Assembly (NCBI RefSeq): GCF_004328705.1
Contig: NZ_CP035319.1
Span: 2,418,001 to 2,482,000 of the forward strand
DNA: 64,000 bases
Origin: Rhodococcus sp. ABRD24
GTDB taxonomy: Bacteria; Actinomycetota; Actinomycetes; Mycobacteriales; Mycobacteriaceae
Reading direction: 5' to 3'
Below, one piece after another: positions 44,608-52,589 of the stretch (positions are counted from its first letter, which is position 1; each line of letters begins with the position of its first letter). The notes under the pieces are model-generated. The model was not told the DNA's origin. It saw nothing but the letters and a program-made list of their open reading frames with translations, and searched no databases. A program made the translations under genes and the position numbers.

Positions 44608-45060
44608 ATGGGGTGCAGGCGGGGGCTGATCGCGGCCGTGGCGGCGCCAGTTGTGGGAGCAGGGGCTCTGTCTGGTTGTGTGACCAATGTGGATACGCCG
44701 GCGACGTTCGCTGCGACCGTGACGATTACTGGTGACGCCGACGAGGCGAGGGTCGATTCCGGTGAGTGCGTCTGGGCCGGTGCCGCGCATCTTGTGCCGG
44801 GCTACGTGGTGTCCATCTCTGCTGGATCCGCTGTGACCACATCGAGTGCGCCCCTGAGGGTCGAATCGATCGAGGCGCATCCCGACAATGGGGCTGGGAC
44901 ATGCACCTACTCCGCATATTTCGAGGCGATCGCTGCGAACCAGAGAAGCTACGAGTTGTGGGTGGGTAACAACGTCCGGCAGCCGTCCTTCACCGTCGAC
45001 CAGTTGAAAGACGGACCCACCTACCGTCTGGAAGGAGTCGGTCCTCGATCCGATCGCTGA
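44608..45060 (+). CDS. Small lipoprotein, 150 aa
   Basis: The N-terminus MGCRRGLIAAVAAPVVG, then AGALSGC, is a signal peptide with lipobox LSGC, so the mature protein should be lipid-anchored. The rest is beta-rich with two further Cys (SGECVWAG and GAGTCTYSAYF) that may form a disulphide. It resembles short mycobacterial lipoproteins in layout; no family is named. The start is supported by the TATGGT box. The gene converges on a small membrane-protein gene. Confidence 0.75.
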   Translation: MGCRRGLIAAVAAPVVGAGALSGCVTNVDTPATFAATVTITGDADEARVDSGECVWAGAAHLVPGYVVSISAGSAVTTSSAPLRVESIEAHPDNGAGTCTYSAYFEAIAANQRSYELWVGNNVRQPSFTVDQLKDGPTYRLEGVGPRSDR

Positions 45061-45064
45061 GTGG

Positions 45065-45412
45065 TCAGGCGTGGTCCGCTTCTTCGGCCCGGTAGCCACG
45101 CCAGACCCAGAGGGCTGATGCTGCCCCGAGGAGCCCTGCGATAGCGATCGCTGACGGGCCCCATTCGACGATGAGGTCGGAGGTGTGGATGCCTGTGGCG
45201 GGGTAGGTCAGCTCGCAGCGGGAGGCGACGAGAACGACCCAGACCTTGCTGGAGATCGCAGGGGAGGCCACCACCCCATCGGCGCCGGGCGGGATGGCGG
45301 ACGGTGGAGTCGGCTGAACGATGCACACTTCGATGGGGGCGTTGATGAAGAACGCGGCGACGTAGACGATGAGTCCGGCCGCGATACCGAGCAGCGCGAG
45401 TGCTTTGCGCAT
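45065..45412 (-). CDS. Small membrane protein, 115 aa
   Basis: Two predicted helices (ALALLGIAAGLIVYVAAFF and AIAGLLGAASALWVW) bracket an external loop of about 60 residues with two Cys (EVCIVQ, ASRCELT). The design is the same as in the paired small membrane proteins at 44.0 and 55.8 kb, though the sequence differs. It directly follows the broken MFS gene, whose 3' end was lost at or near this gene's start. Confidence 0.65.
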   Translation of the reverse strand: MRKALALLGIAAGLIVYVAAFFINAPIEVCIVQPTPPSAIPPGADGVVASPAISSKVWVVLVASRCELTYPATGIHTSDLIVEWGPSAIAIAGLLGAASALWVWRGYRAEEADHA

Positions 45413-45426
45413 GAGGTGCTGTCCCC

Positions 45427-46352
45427 TCTGGGAGATCCAGCGGTGACGGTGCCGAGGATATTGGCGACGCCGATGATGGCGAGCAGACCTGATGCGGCGG
45501 TCGCTTGCATGCCGTGGTCGTGTGGGCGGGGGTGAAATGACTCCACATCAAGCCGTTCGTCGTCGCCCCGCAGAGTGCAAACATCAAGGCCAGAACCCAG
45601 AAACGGGAGTCACGCAGGCAGACGACGAGTGCATTGATGGTGCGCCGAAATGGGTGGGCGAACTCATTGCTCGGTGGTCCAACTGTGCTGGCCGGCGACT
45701 CGGCCAGGTCTCCGTAGCGCCGCGCGCCGATGCATCGGGGATGGTCTTTGAGTAACAGCAGAACACCGACAAGGGCGGCAACAGCCAGGGCGCCACACGT
45801 CAGTATTGGGCCTCGCCAATCCGACCTGTCGAGGACGATCGACAGCAGGGGGAGCATCGCGAACTGTCCGACGACGCTGGCGGCGGTCAGTAGTCCCGTA
45901 GCAAAGCCAATTCTCTGGTGGAACCAGCGGTTCGCGACGGTTGCTCCGAAAACCATTGTTACCGATCCGGTTCCGACTCCAACCATGAAGCCCCACCAGA
46001 TCACGAACCAGAAGACGGTCGGGCTCAGGAAGACGACGAGTAGTGAGCTCGCGACGAGAAGCGCGAGGGCGATCGAGGTGATGCGGCGAAGTCCGTACTT
46101 GTCCATCAGCGCTGCGCTGAAGGGCGCAACAGCCCCGTAGAGAACCATGTTGATGGCTACGCCCGCTCCGATTCCCGTTCGGCTCCACTCACGCGAGTCG
46201 ACAAGGGGACTGGTGACGAGGCCACCGATCGTGGTGAACGAGCCCGCCGCGATGAGGGCGAAGGCGGCCACCGCCACCATCCGCCAGGCCGGATGCACTC
46301 TCCGGCGCGTCGGCCCCACCGCTCGGATTCGGCCTCCGTCGACACTCAGCAC
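45427..46352 (-). pseudogene. Truncated, frameshifted MFS transporter
   Basis: GTG 46352 starts an OFA/MFS-type transporter (VAVAAFALIAAGSFTTIGGL, then DKYGLRRITSIALALL, helices 1 to about 7). At about 45530, after CGATTNGLMWSHF, the frame shifts and MQATAASGLLAIIGVAN and ILGTVTAG continue in another frame. Sequence then ends at the next gene, so roughly the last four helices are gone. It is divergent from an HxlR regulator, a common arrangement for an efflux gene and its regulator. Confidence 0.75.
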
Positions 46353-46518
46353 CGGACTCCCTCGCGTTCGCGGCGGTCGCCCAGAACGCGGGCTGTACGC
46401 CGGAGGACAACGTCGTATCCGGTATAGCCTCCAAGGAGCAGTGGTGTAAGTATGCACTTCTTCGTCCATATGGACACTTCGGATACCTTTGCAGGTGAGC
46501 GCCAGAGGGGAGAGGGAG

Positions 46519-46881
46519 ATGGGTACGTCAGAACGTGAGATCCGGGAACCGGTTCAACGCGCGATGCTTGTCTGCCCTGTCGAAGTGAGCATCGCTGTCC
46601 TCGGTGGCGCCTGGAAGATGACTGTCGTCAAGCACCTGCTGGATGGGCCGTTGCGCTACGGCGAGCTTCGCCGCCGAGTAGGTGATGTGACGCCCCGAGT
46701 CCTGACCCGACAGCTTCGTGATCTCGAGCAAGATGGGATCGTCCACCGCCAGGCGTACGCGGAAGTGCCTCCACGCGTCGAGTATTCACTCACTGAGGCA
46801 GGCCAGGGTCTGCGCGGGTTCGTGACGGAGCTGAACCGGTGGGGGCGCGAGTACATTGGCGACCTCCTCGGGCAGCACTAG
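46519..46881 (+). CDS. HxlR family transcriptional regulator
   Basis: About 120 aa winged-helix protein. Features are Cys in MLVCPVEVSIAVLGG (the redox/ligand-sensing position of HxlR proteins), GKWxxxIL-like GAWKMTVVKHLLDG, RYGELRRRV and the wing PPRVEYSLTEAG. ATG 46519 is preceded by GAGAGGGAG; a TTG at 46489 is in frame. It is divergent from the MFS pseudogene, which was probably its target; the regulator may now be an orphan. Confidence 0.9.
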   Translation: MGTSEREIREPVQRAMLVCPVEVSIAVLGGAWKMTVVKHLLDGPLRYGELRRRVGDVTPRVLTRQLRDLEQDGIVHRQAYAEVPPRVEYSLTEAGQGLRGFVTELNRWGREYIGDLLGQH

Positions 46882-46985
46882 GACCGCACCGTGCATTGAG
46901 GGGCTCGGATCCTTCTTGCAGTGTCAAGGCGTGCGACCTGCTCGGCGGCATCCTCGGCATGCTCGCGAGAGTCGGTATGCAGTCC

Positions 46986-46991
46986 TACACT
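46986..46991 (+). promoter_or_regulatory. -10 box for a leaderless start
   Basis: TACACT, seven bases (GCGCGGT), then ATG 46999. Confidence 0.5.
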
Positions 46992-46998
46992 GCGCGGT

Positions 46999-47358
46999 AT
47001 GGGCGCGAGGGAAGTGCCACCCGAGGCGATCGCCGAGGCTGCTGATGCGGTCGCGGAGAAGATCGACGTGCTGCTCGAGCGAGCCACGGACACCGTGCTG
47101 GGAGCACCGCGGCCCGGCTCGGATGCGTGGCAGCAGGCGTGGGCCGCCCGCGACACCGAGGCCGGTCGCGCCGAGCTCGCGCACCGGACCCGGGTGAAGG
47201 TCGCGATCGCGGCGGCCGCCGGGGTAGATCCGCGCCCGGAGCTCGAGCGCGCCCAGCGTGCCGGGATCCTCGCCGGCGAGCCCGTCGCCGAGCCGCCACA
47301 GTGGCCGCAGCGGCGACGCCGGTCAGGGGACGGCGACGATCAACTGTCGATGTGGTGA
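46999..47358 (+). CDS. Hypothetical protein, 119 aa, at the edge of the dif-like cassette
   Basis: Not recognised. It is a helical, Ala/Glu/Arg-rich protein (EAIAEAADAVAEKIDVLLER) with a basic C-terminus (RRRRSGDGDDQLSMW). Start set by the TACACT box seven bases upstream. The last 78 bp of the gene and the following dif-like site are repeated at 49128-49261, where the rest of the gene is missing. So the gene is intact here and exists as a 3' remnant on the other side of the cassette. Confidence 0.65.
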   Translation: MGAREVPPEAIAEAADAVAEKIDVLLERATDTVLGAPRPGSDAWQQAWAARDTEAGRAELAHRTRVKVAIAAAAGVDPRPELERAQRAGILAGEPVAEPPQWPQRRRRSGDGDDQLSMW

Positions 47359-47414
47359 CCCGTCAAAAACGCCTTCTACCAGCCTAGTTGACACAAGGTA
47401 AATTATCGGCAATT
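47281..47414. repeat. 134-bp direct repeat B, left copy
   Basis: Homologous to 49128-49261 in the same orientation (about 80 percent identical by eye). It covers the end of the 119-aa gene and the dif-like site 47386-47413. Confidence 0.8.
47386..47413. other. dif-like XerC/XerD site, left
   Basis: AGTTGACACAA, GGTAAA, TTATCGGCAAT: two 11-bp arms with a 6-bp centre. The layout and bases match dif-type sites, whose E. coli form in this orientation is ATTTAACATAA, TATACA, TTATGCGCACC. The inner halves of both arms are the best conserved. Confidence 0.55.
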
Positions 47415-47477
47415 TGAAGTCACTGCTGGAAGCCCCTGGCGGCAGGTGCTCGTGGTGTCAGGTAAGTTGCTAGCCAT

Positions 47478-47558
47478 GGTGTCCCGGCACGGGTTCTCCA
47501 CCGGCTCCCTTTGATGAGCTGGCGTTTCATCCACTTCGGCGGTCGATCCGCCTTCTTT
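47478..47558. repeat. 81-bp direct repeat A, left copy
   Basis: Matches 49011-49091 with about six differences. It begins GGTGTCCCGGCACGGG and ends in the hairpin GGCGG-TCGAT-CCGCC followed by TTCTTT. It lies 65 bp inside the left dif-like site. Confidence 0.8.
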
Positions 47559-47614
47559 CCCCGGGGCAGAAACGGAATGAGCCGCGCCCATTGCGCGTCG
47601 ACTCCCGCGCGAGG

Positions 47615-48868
47615 TCAGATCATTTTGGCGCGGGCGCGGAGGGTGGACATGACCGGTTCGGCGGGGTGGTGTTCGACGCGGTAGCGGGTGGGGTAGAGCC
47701 CTTCGACCGGGTGGAGGTCTATGGCGGCGGCGAGGGTTTCCCATGGGACGCCGAAGGTTGCGCCGGTGGTGGGGTTGGTCAGAGTGACGTTGTGGGCTCG
47801 GGGTAGGAGGGTGGGGACGGTGTCGGTCCAGGGGGTGATAGTGGTTTCGATGCCGTCGGGTTTGCGGGCGTGCAGGAGCTTGGCGGCGTAGTCGTCGAGG
47901 GTGCCTTCGTCGAGTTCGGCGCGGAGGGTTTCGTATTGCTGGCCGTAGACGTTGGCGGCGAGGGTGGCTTCGGCGGAGCGGATTTCCTGCCAGGCCAGGT
48001 GGTTCCGGGGGACCTGGTAGGGGGTCAGGCGGCCGGTGGCGTCGAGGGTGTACGGGACCGGGGAGACCTGGCGGACCGCGTTGTCGAAGAGTTCTCGGGC
48101 GGCGTTCACGAGGTATTGGACATGGCGTTCGGAGTATTCGGCGCCGACGAGGACGCCGACGTTCTCGGCTACGAAGACGATGGGGCGGGCGCCGGCTTTG
48201 GCACCGATGCCGGCCAGCCAGCCGTCCACCAGTGGGAGGGAACCCGCGTAGCGGTCGCCACTGGTGTCGGGGATGTGGAGGATGCCGTCCTTGGCATTCG
48301 GGTCGTAGCGGGCGACGGTGTCGTGGGCGTAAGTGAGCATGTTCGCGCGGGCGGCGGCGAAGACGGTGGCGGCGTCGACACCCCAATCGGCGAGCATGGT
48401 CGGATGGACCCTCTGCATGGAGGTCGGCAGGTCAAGGACGATGCTTTCCATCAGGCAGGGCAGGATCGGCCGCCACAGCATGTGGTCGCCGGCGCGCATG
48501 CCCTCGACGCGCACGGCGAGTTCGCCCGCCGGACGGATGAGCGGGCGCAGGTTCGGGGCAACAGCGTCCCAGCCGGTGGCGGTCTCCTCGGTCCCGCCCA
48601 ATTCTGGACCGAGGGTGACGAATTCGAAGAGTATGTGCGCAGCTTCGCGCGGGGACACCTTGCTGCACCGCCGGAACGCGGTGGTCAGGTCGATCCGGCC
48701 GCGAATCCCGCTGTGTGTCGCGTAGTGGATCTCGAACTGTTCGGCGTCGAAGTCCGCCGCGGCGACCGCCGATTGCGCGCGTACCATCGCCAGCGCCTGT
48801 GCTCCGAATTGTTCACGTTCACCTTGTTCGCGCTTCGCAGAGCCGAACATCCCGCCCCAAAAACCCAT
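47615..48868 (-). CDS. Cassette gene: hypothetical protein, 417 aa
   Basis: The only gene between the two dif-like sites. It is a soluble mixed alpha/beta protein; the N-terminus MGFWGGMFGSAKREQGE is short and basic. Coding-like features are good over its whole length (GARPIVFVAENVGVLVG, ERHVQYLVNAARELF). It resembles DUF1444-type proteins in size and in the LVNAA segment only; I do not recognise it firmly. ATG 48868 lies seven bases after TAGATT. Its low similarity to anything nearby and its position between repeats suggest mobile cassette cargo. Confidence 0.75.
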   Translation of the reverse strand: MGFWGGMFGSAKREQGEREQFGAQALAMVRAQSAVAAADFDAEQFEIHYATHSGIRGRIDLTTAFRRCSKVSPREAAHILFEFVTLGPELGGTEETATGWDAVAPNLRPLIRPAGELAVRVEGMRAGDHMLWRPILPCLMESIVLDLPTSMQRVHPTMLADWGVDAATVFAAARANMLTYAHDTVARYDPNAKDGILHIPDTSGDRYAGSLPLVDGWLAGIGAKAGARPIVFVAENVGVLVGAEYSERHVQYLVNAARELFDNAVRQVSPVPYTLDATGRLTPYQVPRNHLAWQEIRSAEATLAANVYGQQYETLRAELDEGTLDDYAAKLLHARKPDGIETTITPWTDTVPTLLPRAHNVTLTNPTTGATFGVPWETLAAAIDLHPVEGLYPTRYRVEHHPAEPVMSTLRARAKMI

Positions 48869-48875
48869 GCGCGAG

Positions 48876-48881
48876 AATCTA
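48876..48881 (-). promoter_or_regulatory. -10 box of the cassette gene
   Basis: Minus-strand TAGATT, seven bases (CTCGCGC), then ATG 48868; no ribosome-binding site. The cassette therefore carries its own promoter. Confidence 0.5.
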
Positions 48882-49010
48882 CTCGAACGAACCAAGCGGT
48901 TGCTTGATATTGGCCGAGCTGCGTCGTTCCCCGGCCGGAACCGCTGCCCAGGTCTGGTGGCGCAGGGGCGGGCGATCGCCGTGCGCGATGCGGGGTAAAC
49001 CCCTCGCCAC

Positions 49011-49091
49011 GGTGTCCCGGCACGGGTTCTCCACCGGATCCCGTTGATGAGCTGGCGTTTCGTCCACTTCGGCGGTCGACCCGCCTTCTTT
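49011..49091. repeat. 81-bp direct repeat A, right copy
   Basis: Second copy of 47478-47558. Ends in GGCGG-TCGAC-CCGCC followed by TTCTTTTT, which has the form of a Rho-independent terminator on the + strand. Confidence 0.8.
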
Positions 49092-49127
49092 TTGGTCGCT
49101 TACCCGAATACCGGAGACCTCACTGGT

Positions 49128-49261
49128 CCCGTCGCCGAGCCGCCACAGAGGCCGCAACGGCGACGCCGGTCGGGGGACGGCGACGATCAGCTTGCGATGT
49201 GGTGAACCATCAAACCTGCTGTCTACCAGCCTGAATGACATAATATAGGTTATCGGCAAAC
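49128..49261. repeat. 134-bp direct repeat B, right copy (3' remnant of the 119-aa gene)
   Basis: Second copy of 47281-47414. It holds the last about 26 codons of the hypothetical gene, without its beginning, plus the right dif-like site. Confidence 0.8.
49233..49260. other. dif-like XerC/XerD site, right
   Basis: GAATGACATAA, TATAGG, TTATCGGCAAA. It matches the E. coli dif complement (ATTTAACATAA, TATACA, TTATGCGCACC) better than the left site does, sharing ACATAATATA in the core and TTAT at the start of the second arm. Same orientation as the left site. Confidence 0.6.
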
Positions 49262-49588
49262 AAAGTCTACCTGAGCATCGCCGCTGTTCCAGGCCGCGAT
49301 GACCGGATATCTGCAGGCCAGACACCCAGTAGTGGAAAGGTCGGGTTTCGTGGTCGAGTAGTTTCTCGATCAGCGAAAGTCGTAGTCCTCATCCATCCCG
49401 CTAGAAAACCAAATTTCCTCCGCGCCAGCGAAGCTGGACTCGGGGTCGACGCCTTCGTCGCAATGGTGTCCCTGGTTGTCGGCGACTTGATCATGAGGGC
49501 GCGGCCCTCGCTGTGGCCTACTCCGGTCAGGGCGAGTGAGCCGACTGGGAGCCGAGGGGGGAGGTCAGCGAGACGCGGCTTCTCCTCG
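49262..49588. other. Gap right of the cassette
   Basis: No gene recognised. A minus-strand frame (49267-49494) lacks similarity and signals. Confidence 0.35.
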
Positions 49589-49984
49589 TCACCGGTCCGG
49601 AATTGTGAAGTCGAAAGGGTTGGGCGCCGGGATCGGGTTCGTCTCGGGGTCGAGGCAACTGCACAGCAGCCGCAGGTTCTTGAGCGGGGCGCCGCTTCCG
49701 GGCGGCCGCGCCGCCCCGTCGATCTGCATGAGCAGTCCGGCCCCCGGCTCGAACCGGCTCATCGCGCGCGTGTCACCCTCTAGCCACGCCGGCCCTCCGA
49801 ACGGGAAGTACTCGGTCCGCAGCCGCCACTCGGCGCCGGTCACCGAGATGTCCAAAGCCTCGCCATAGGCTATGTCGTACCCGCCGTCTGCGTTGTCAGA
49901 GCCTTCGATCACCATCTGCTGTGCGAAGTGTGAGTTCGCGTTCAGCAGGGTGATCCGCCACGGCCCGTAGAAGGTCTCGGCCAT
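49589..49984 (-). CDS. Hypothetical protein, 131 aa, coupled to the FAD oxidase
   Basis: Beta-rich soluble protein (ETFYGPWRITLLNANSHF, then YDIAYGEALDISVTGAEWRL). Its ATG overlaps the FAD oxidase stop by ATGA, so the two are co-translated; it may be an accessory subunit. Near the C-terminus there is a CSC pair and a Pro/Asn-rich tail. No family is recognised. Confidence 0.65.
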   Translation of the reverse strand: MAETFYGPWRITLLNANSHFAQQMVIEGSDNADGGYDIAYGEALDISVTGAEWRLRTEYFPFGGPAWLEGDTRAMSRFEPGAGLLMQIDGAARPPGSGAPLKNLRLLCSCLDPETNPIPAPNPFDFTIPDR

Positions 49985-52092
49985 CACAGTTCCAGACCTG
50001 TGCGTCGGGTGAAGTCGCTGCTGAAGCGGTTGTGCGTTCCCGACGCAGTGAGGACATCCAAGGCTCGACGCCAAGCCCCGAGGTCGCCGTTCCTAGGGTC
50101 GGAGGCATCTCCGAAGAGTCGCTGGATGTCGGCGGCCGTGGCATCGTTGCGCTGCCCCCAGTGCAGAATGCCCCCGATATTCGGATTGAGCGCGAGGCGG
50201 ACTGCGTAGTCGACCATCTCCTGCCCGCCGGAAACATCCTTCAAGCACGCTACCTCGACCGCGCACGTCAGGCCGTGCCGCTGCATCCCGATCGTTGCCT
50301 CGGTCGACCCCATGAACCGCAGCGACGCGTAGCCGACGCAGGCCTTGCCCTGGAACTCCTGCATGATCTCGTAGGCGATCAGCGCGTCGACGAACGTGAG
50401 TAGGCGGTGGTCGAGGGCGTTGAAGAACACCTCGACGGAGTCAACATTCACCTCGCAGCTGATGTTGCGGTAGTCCTTCTGGTCGAGCACGGCGTAGTTG
50501 ATCGCCTCGTAGTCGCGGTCGCCCTGCTGACCACGGAAGGCGATCAGTACGATCAGTTGCCACGTGAACAGGCCCGCTGCGCGCTTCAGCGGGTCCGGCT
50601 CGTTCGGATCTAGTAGCTCGTTCTTGATTTTCTCCATGTGCTCGCCGAAGCGGTCGTCGGCGTCGAATGCCTCGAGCAGGGCCTTCAGAATCAGCAGGAT
50701 CGCCACGAGCGCCGGGATGAGCGCCAGCAGACCCGCGCCACCGAGCGCGACCACACCCGCGATGCTGGCACCAACGACCGCGCCGTTGGACTCAACGAAG
50801 TCCTCGAGCTCAGCGATGGCGGCCTCGATGACCCCCGCGAGAAAACTGCCATTCGAGCAGGCGAGCGCGATCGGGTCGGTGTCGTCCTCGGCCTGTAGCG
50901 GATTGTCGGGATCGTGCCGATAGCTGTGTGCACGGCCGGCATTCGAGAACCGCGGGCCTTGGATACGATCGTCGAAGGTCGTGGCTACGGAGCCGACACG
51001 CTCCGCGCGCCCAGGCGGATCGCTCTGCAGCTTCATCGCCCACTGCTTCGTAACGCCAGCGAGGTTTCGATTGAAGTTGGCATGCGGTGTGAGGGAGACT
51101 GCAATCTGTAGGAAGCGCTGCGGGCCGACAACATCCTCCGAGGGAACGTACCCGCCCGGCACGATGGCGGTGTCGCGGTATAACGGGCTCTCAGGATCCA
51201 GGATCTGATGCTTGAAGTCCTGCCAGACATGCAGCCGTCGACGCTCGTACCTTGCGTACTGCGGCACGGCATGCAGTACGACCGAGTAGATGACGCCGAA
51301 CCGCCCGACCGAGACGACTGCAGCATTGAATATCGTGTTGTCGGCCTCGCGGATGATCTCGAAATTCTCGTGGCCCGCGATCGGGTCGTACAGTGCCCGT
51401 AGCAGCTCATCGTCAGTGAGCTGCGGCGAGTATCGCTCGTCTACCTTTTCGATCCAGTAGTGTTTCCCGCCGTCCGCGACGAGGTGGATTGCGAGCACTG
51501 AGTCGGTGATCGGCCCGACCGTGAAGTCACCGCCGTGTGTCCCCGTCGAGAAGGCCCCGACGATTGTCTGACCGCCAGCGTTTCCGGCGGTCACCATTCC
51601 CCACGGTCCTTTGAACGCCGTGGTGTTGTGATGCTTGAGCATGTACGCGCCGAGTGTGAGGACCCCGTCTTTAGGGGAGGTGTTGAGCGGGTCAATCTGA
51701 TCGAGCTCTGCGTAGAGCTGGTACACGCGCTTACCGGCTTCGACGTGCACGGGCGCCCCGTTGTGCCGGCGGCGGTCTGCATCGGCCATGCGCTTAAGCA
51801 GTTCCGGATGCAAGCAATGAGGCACGACCTCCTTCAGTGTTCGACCCATGGCGCGACGAATGCTGTGAGGATCGTGCGTCTCGATGAAGGTCTCGTCGCT
51901 GATGGCTCCGTGCGACAACGCCCAGTGGCTGCCCGCAGCCTTGAGCGCGCCGAGGCTTTCGTCCTGGCAGATTGCGATGAGCTCTTCGAGCGATTTCGGG
52001 TACATCGTGCGTGGCACCGACGCAAGAAGGGGCTCCCGCGGGTCGTCGTGCTTTCGCGTCCAATTGGCGTTGATGGCAGTGTCGATTGGCAT
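49984..52092 (-). CDS. FAD-linked oxidase with internal hydrophobic segment
   Basis: About 702 aa of the vanillyl-alcohol-oxidase/PCMH fold. The FAD-binding half shows GSHWALSHGAI and GAFSTGTHGGDFTVG, the pyrophosphate-binding loops; near the C-terminus HWGQRNDATAADIQRLFG resembles the substrate-domain end of sugar and alditol oxidases. Unusual is a strongly hydrophobic stretch at about 434-475 (GLLALIPALVAILLILKAL), which may be a membrane hairpin inserted between the two halves, giving the extra 200 residues compared with the usual 420-500. ATG 52092 follows GAGG. Substrate unknown. Confidence 0.82.
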   Translation of the reverse strand: MPIDTAINANWTRKHDDPREPLLASVPRTMYPKSLEELIAICQDESLGALKAAGSHWALSHGAISDETFIETHDPHSIRRAMGRTLKEVVPHCLHPELLKRMADADRRRHNGAPVHVEAGKRVYQLYAELDQIDPLNTSPKDGVLTLGAYMLKHHNTTAFKGPWGMVTAGNAGGQTIVGAFSTGTHGGDFTVGPITDSVLAIHLVADGGKHYWIEKVDERYSPQLTDDELLRALYDPIAGHENFEIIREADNTIFNAAVVSVGRFGVIYSVVLHAVPQYARYERRRLHVWQDFKHQILDPESPLYRDTAIVPGGYVPSEDVVGPQRFLQIAVSLTPHANFNRNLAGVTKQWAMKLQSDPPGRAERVGSVATTFDDRIQGPRFSNAGRAHSYRHDPDNPLQAEDDTDPIALACSNGSFLAGVIEAAIAELEDFVESNGAVVGASIAGVVALGGAGLLALIPALVAILLILKALLEAFDADDRFGEHMEKIKNELLDPNEPDPLKRAAGLFTWQLIVLIAFRGQQGDRDYEAINYAVLDQKDYRNISCEVNVDSVEVFFNALDHRLLTFVDALIAYEIMQEFQGKACVGYASLRFMGSTEATIGMQRHGLTCAVEVACLKDVSGGQEMVDYAVRLALNPNIGGILHWGQRNDATAADIQRLFGDASDPRNGDLGAWRRALDVLTASGTHNRFSSDFTRRTGLEL

Positions 52093-52577
52093 GATGACCT
52101 CACTCCCCGGCCGAAGGCTACAGCTGGCCGAAAGCTACCACCCGGGGAACGGGTGTCGCCAGAGGTGGCCCGCGCGGACAACGTGCGCGAAACGGGATGC
52201 CGTGTGCCGGATCAGGCCTGTGAGGCGCACCGTGTTTCGGTGCCACTGACTCCGTTCCCCTCGCACCAGCTCCAGCGTCAGTACGGCCGTACCGGCTCCC
52301 CCCGGCCGGCGTCTACTTCAAGAACCCCGCGACCGCTCTGGGGCGCGGATGGCCGCTGGCTCAGGCAGATCTATGTGCCGGCAGGATCTGTCAACCGCCG
52401 AAGCGAACGAACATGCAGGCTCCTAGTGGAGCACGTCGTCGTTCTGGTGAACCGTCGTCGAAACCTCTATCGTCCGCCAGCTCAGTAGCCGGACTAGATA
52501 TTGTTCGCGGCTTCGGCTACCATCTAGCCCATCACGACTGGTCGTCATTCCCGACAAGGGGAGGCGGCCAGTTTTCC
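52093..52577. other. Gap between the oxidase and the Abi_2 gene
   Basis: The only recognisable content is the short gene fragment at 52341-52410. The rest shows no convincing reading frame. Confidence 0.4.
52341..52410 (+). pseudogene. Fragment homologous to the ImuA-linked gene at 57574
   Basis: Encodes GADGRWLRQIYVPAGSVNRR, alignable to VADGRWLAQVCIPARSVNGR in the 112-aa protein of 57574-57912. Only about 23 codons survive, and no start or upstream part is in frame. Confidence 0.5.
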
Positions 52578-52583
52578 TATTAT
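52578..52583 (+). promoter_or_regulatory. -10 box of the Abi_2 gene
   Basis: TATTAT, six bases (GGCCAT), then GTG 52590; it follows a T-rich stretch (GTTTTCC). Confidence 0.5.
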
Positions 52584-52589
52584 GGCCAT

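Noticed and set aside
47870..48907. A 345-codon + strand frame rich in Gly/Val opposite the cassette gene
   Set aside because: No family or start signal; the minus-strand frame has the promoter and normal codon use.
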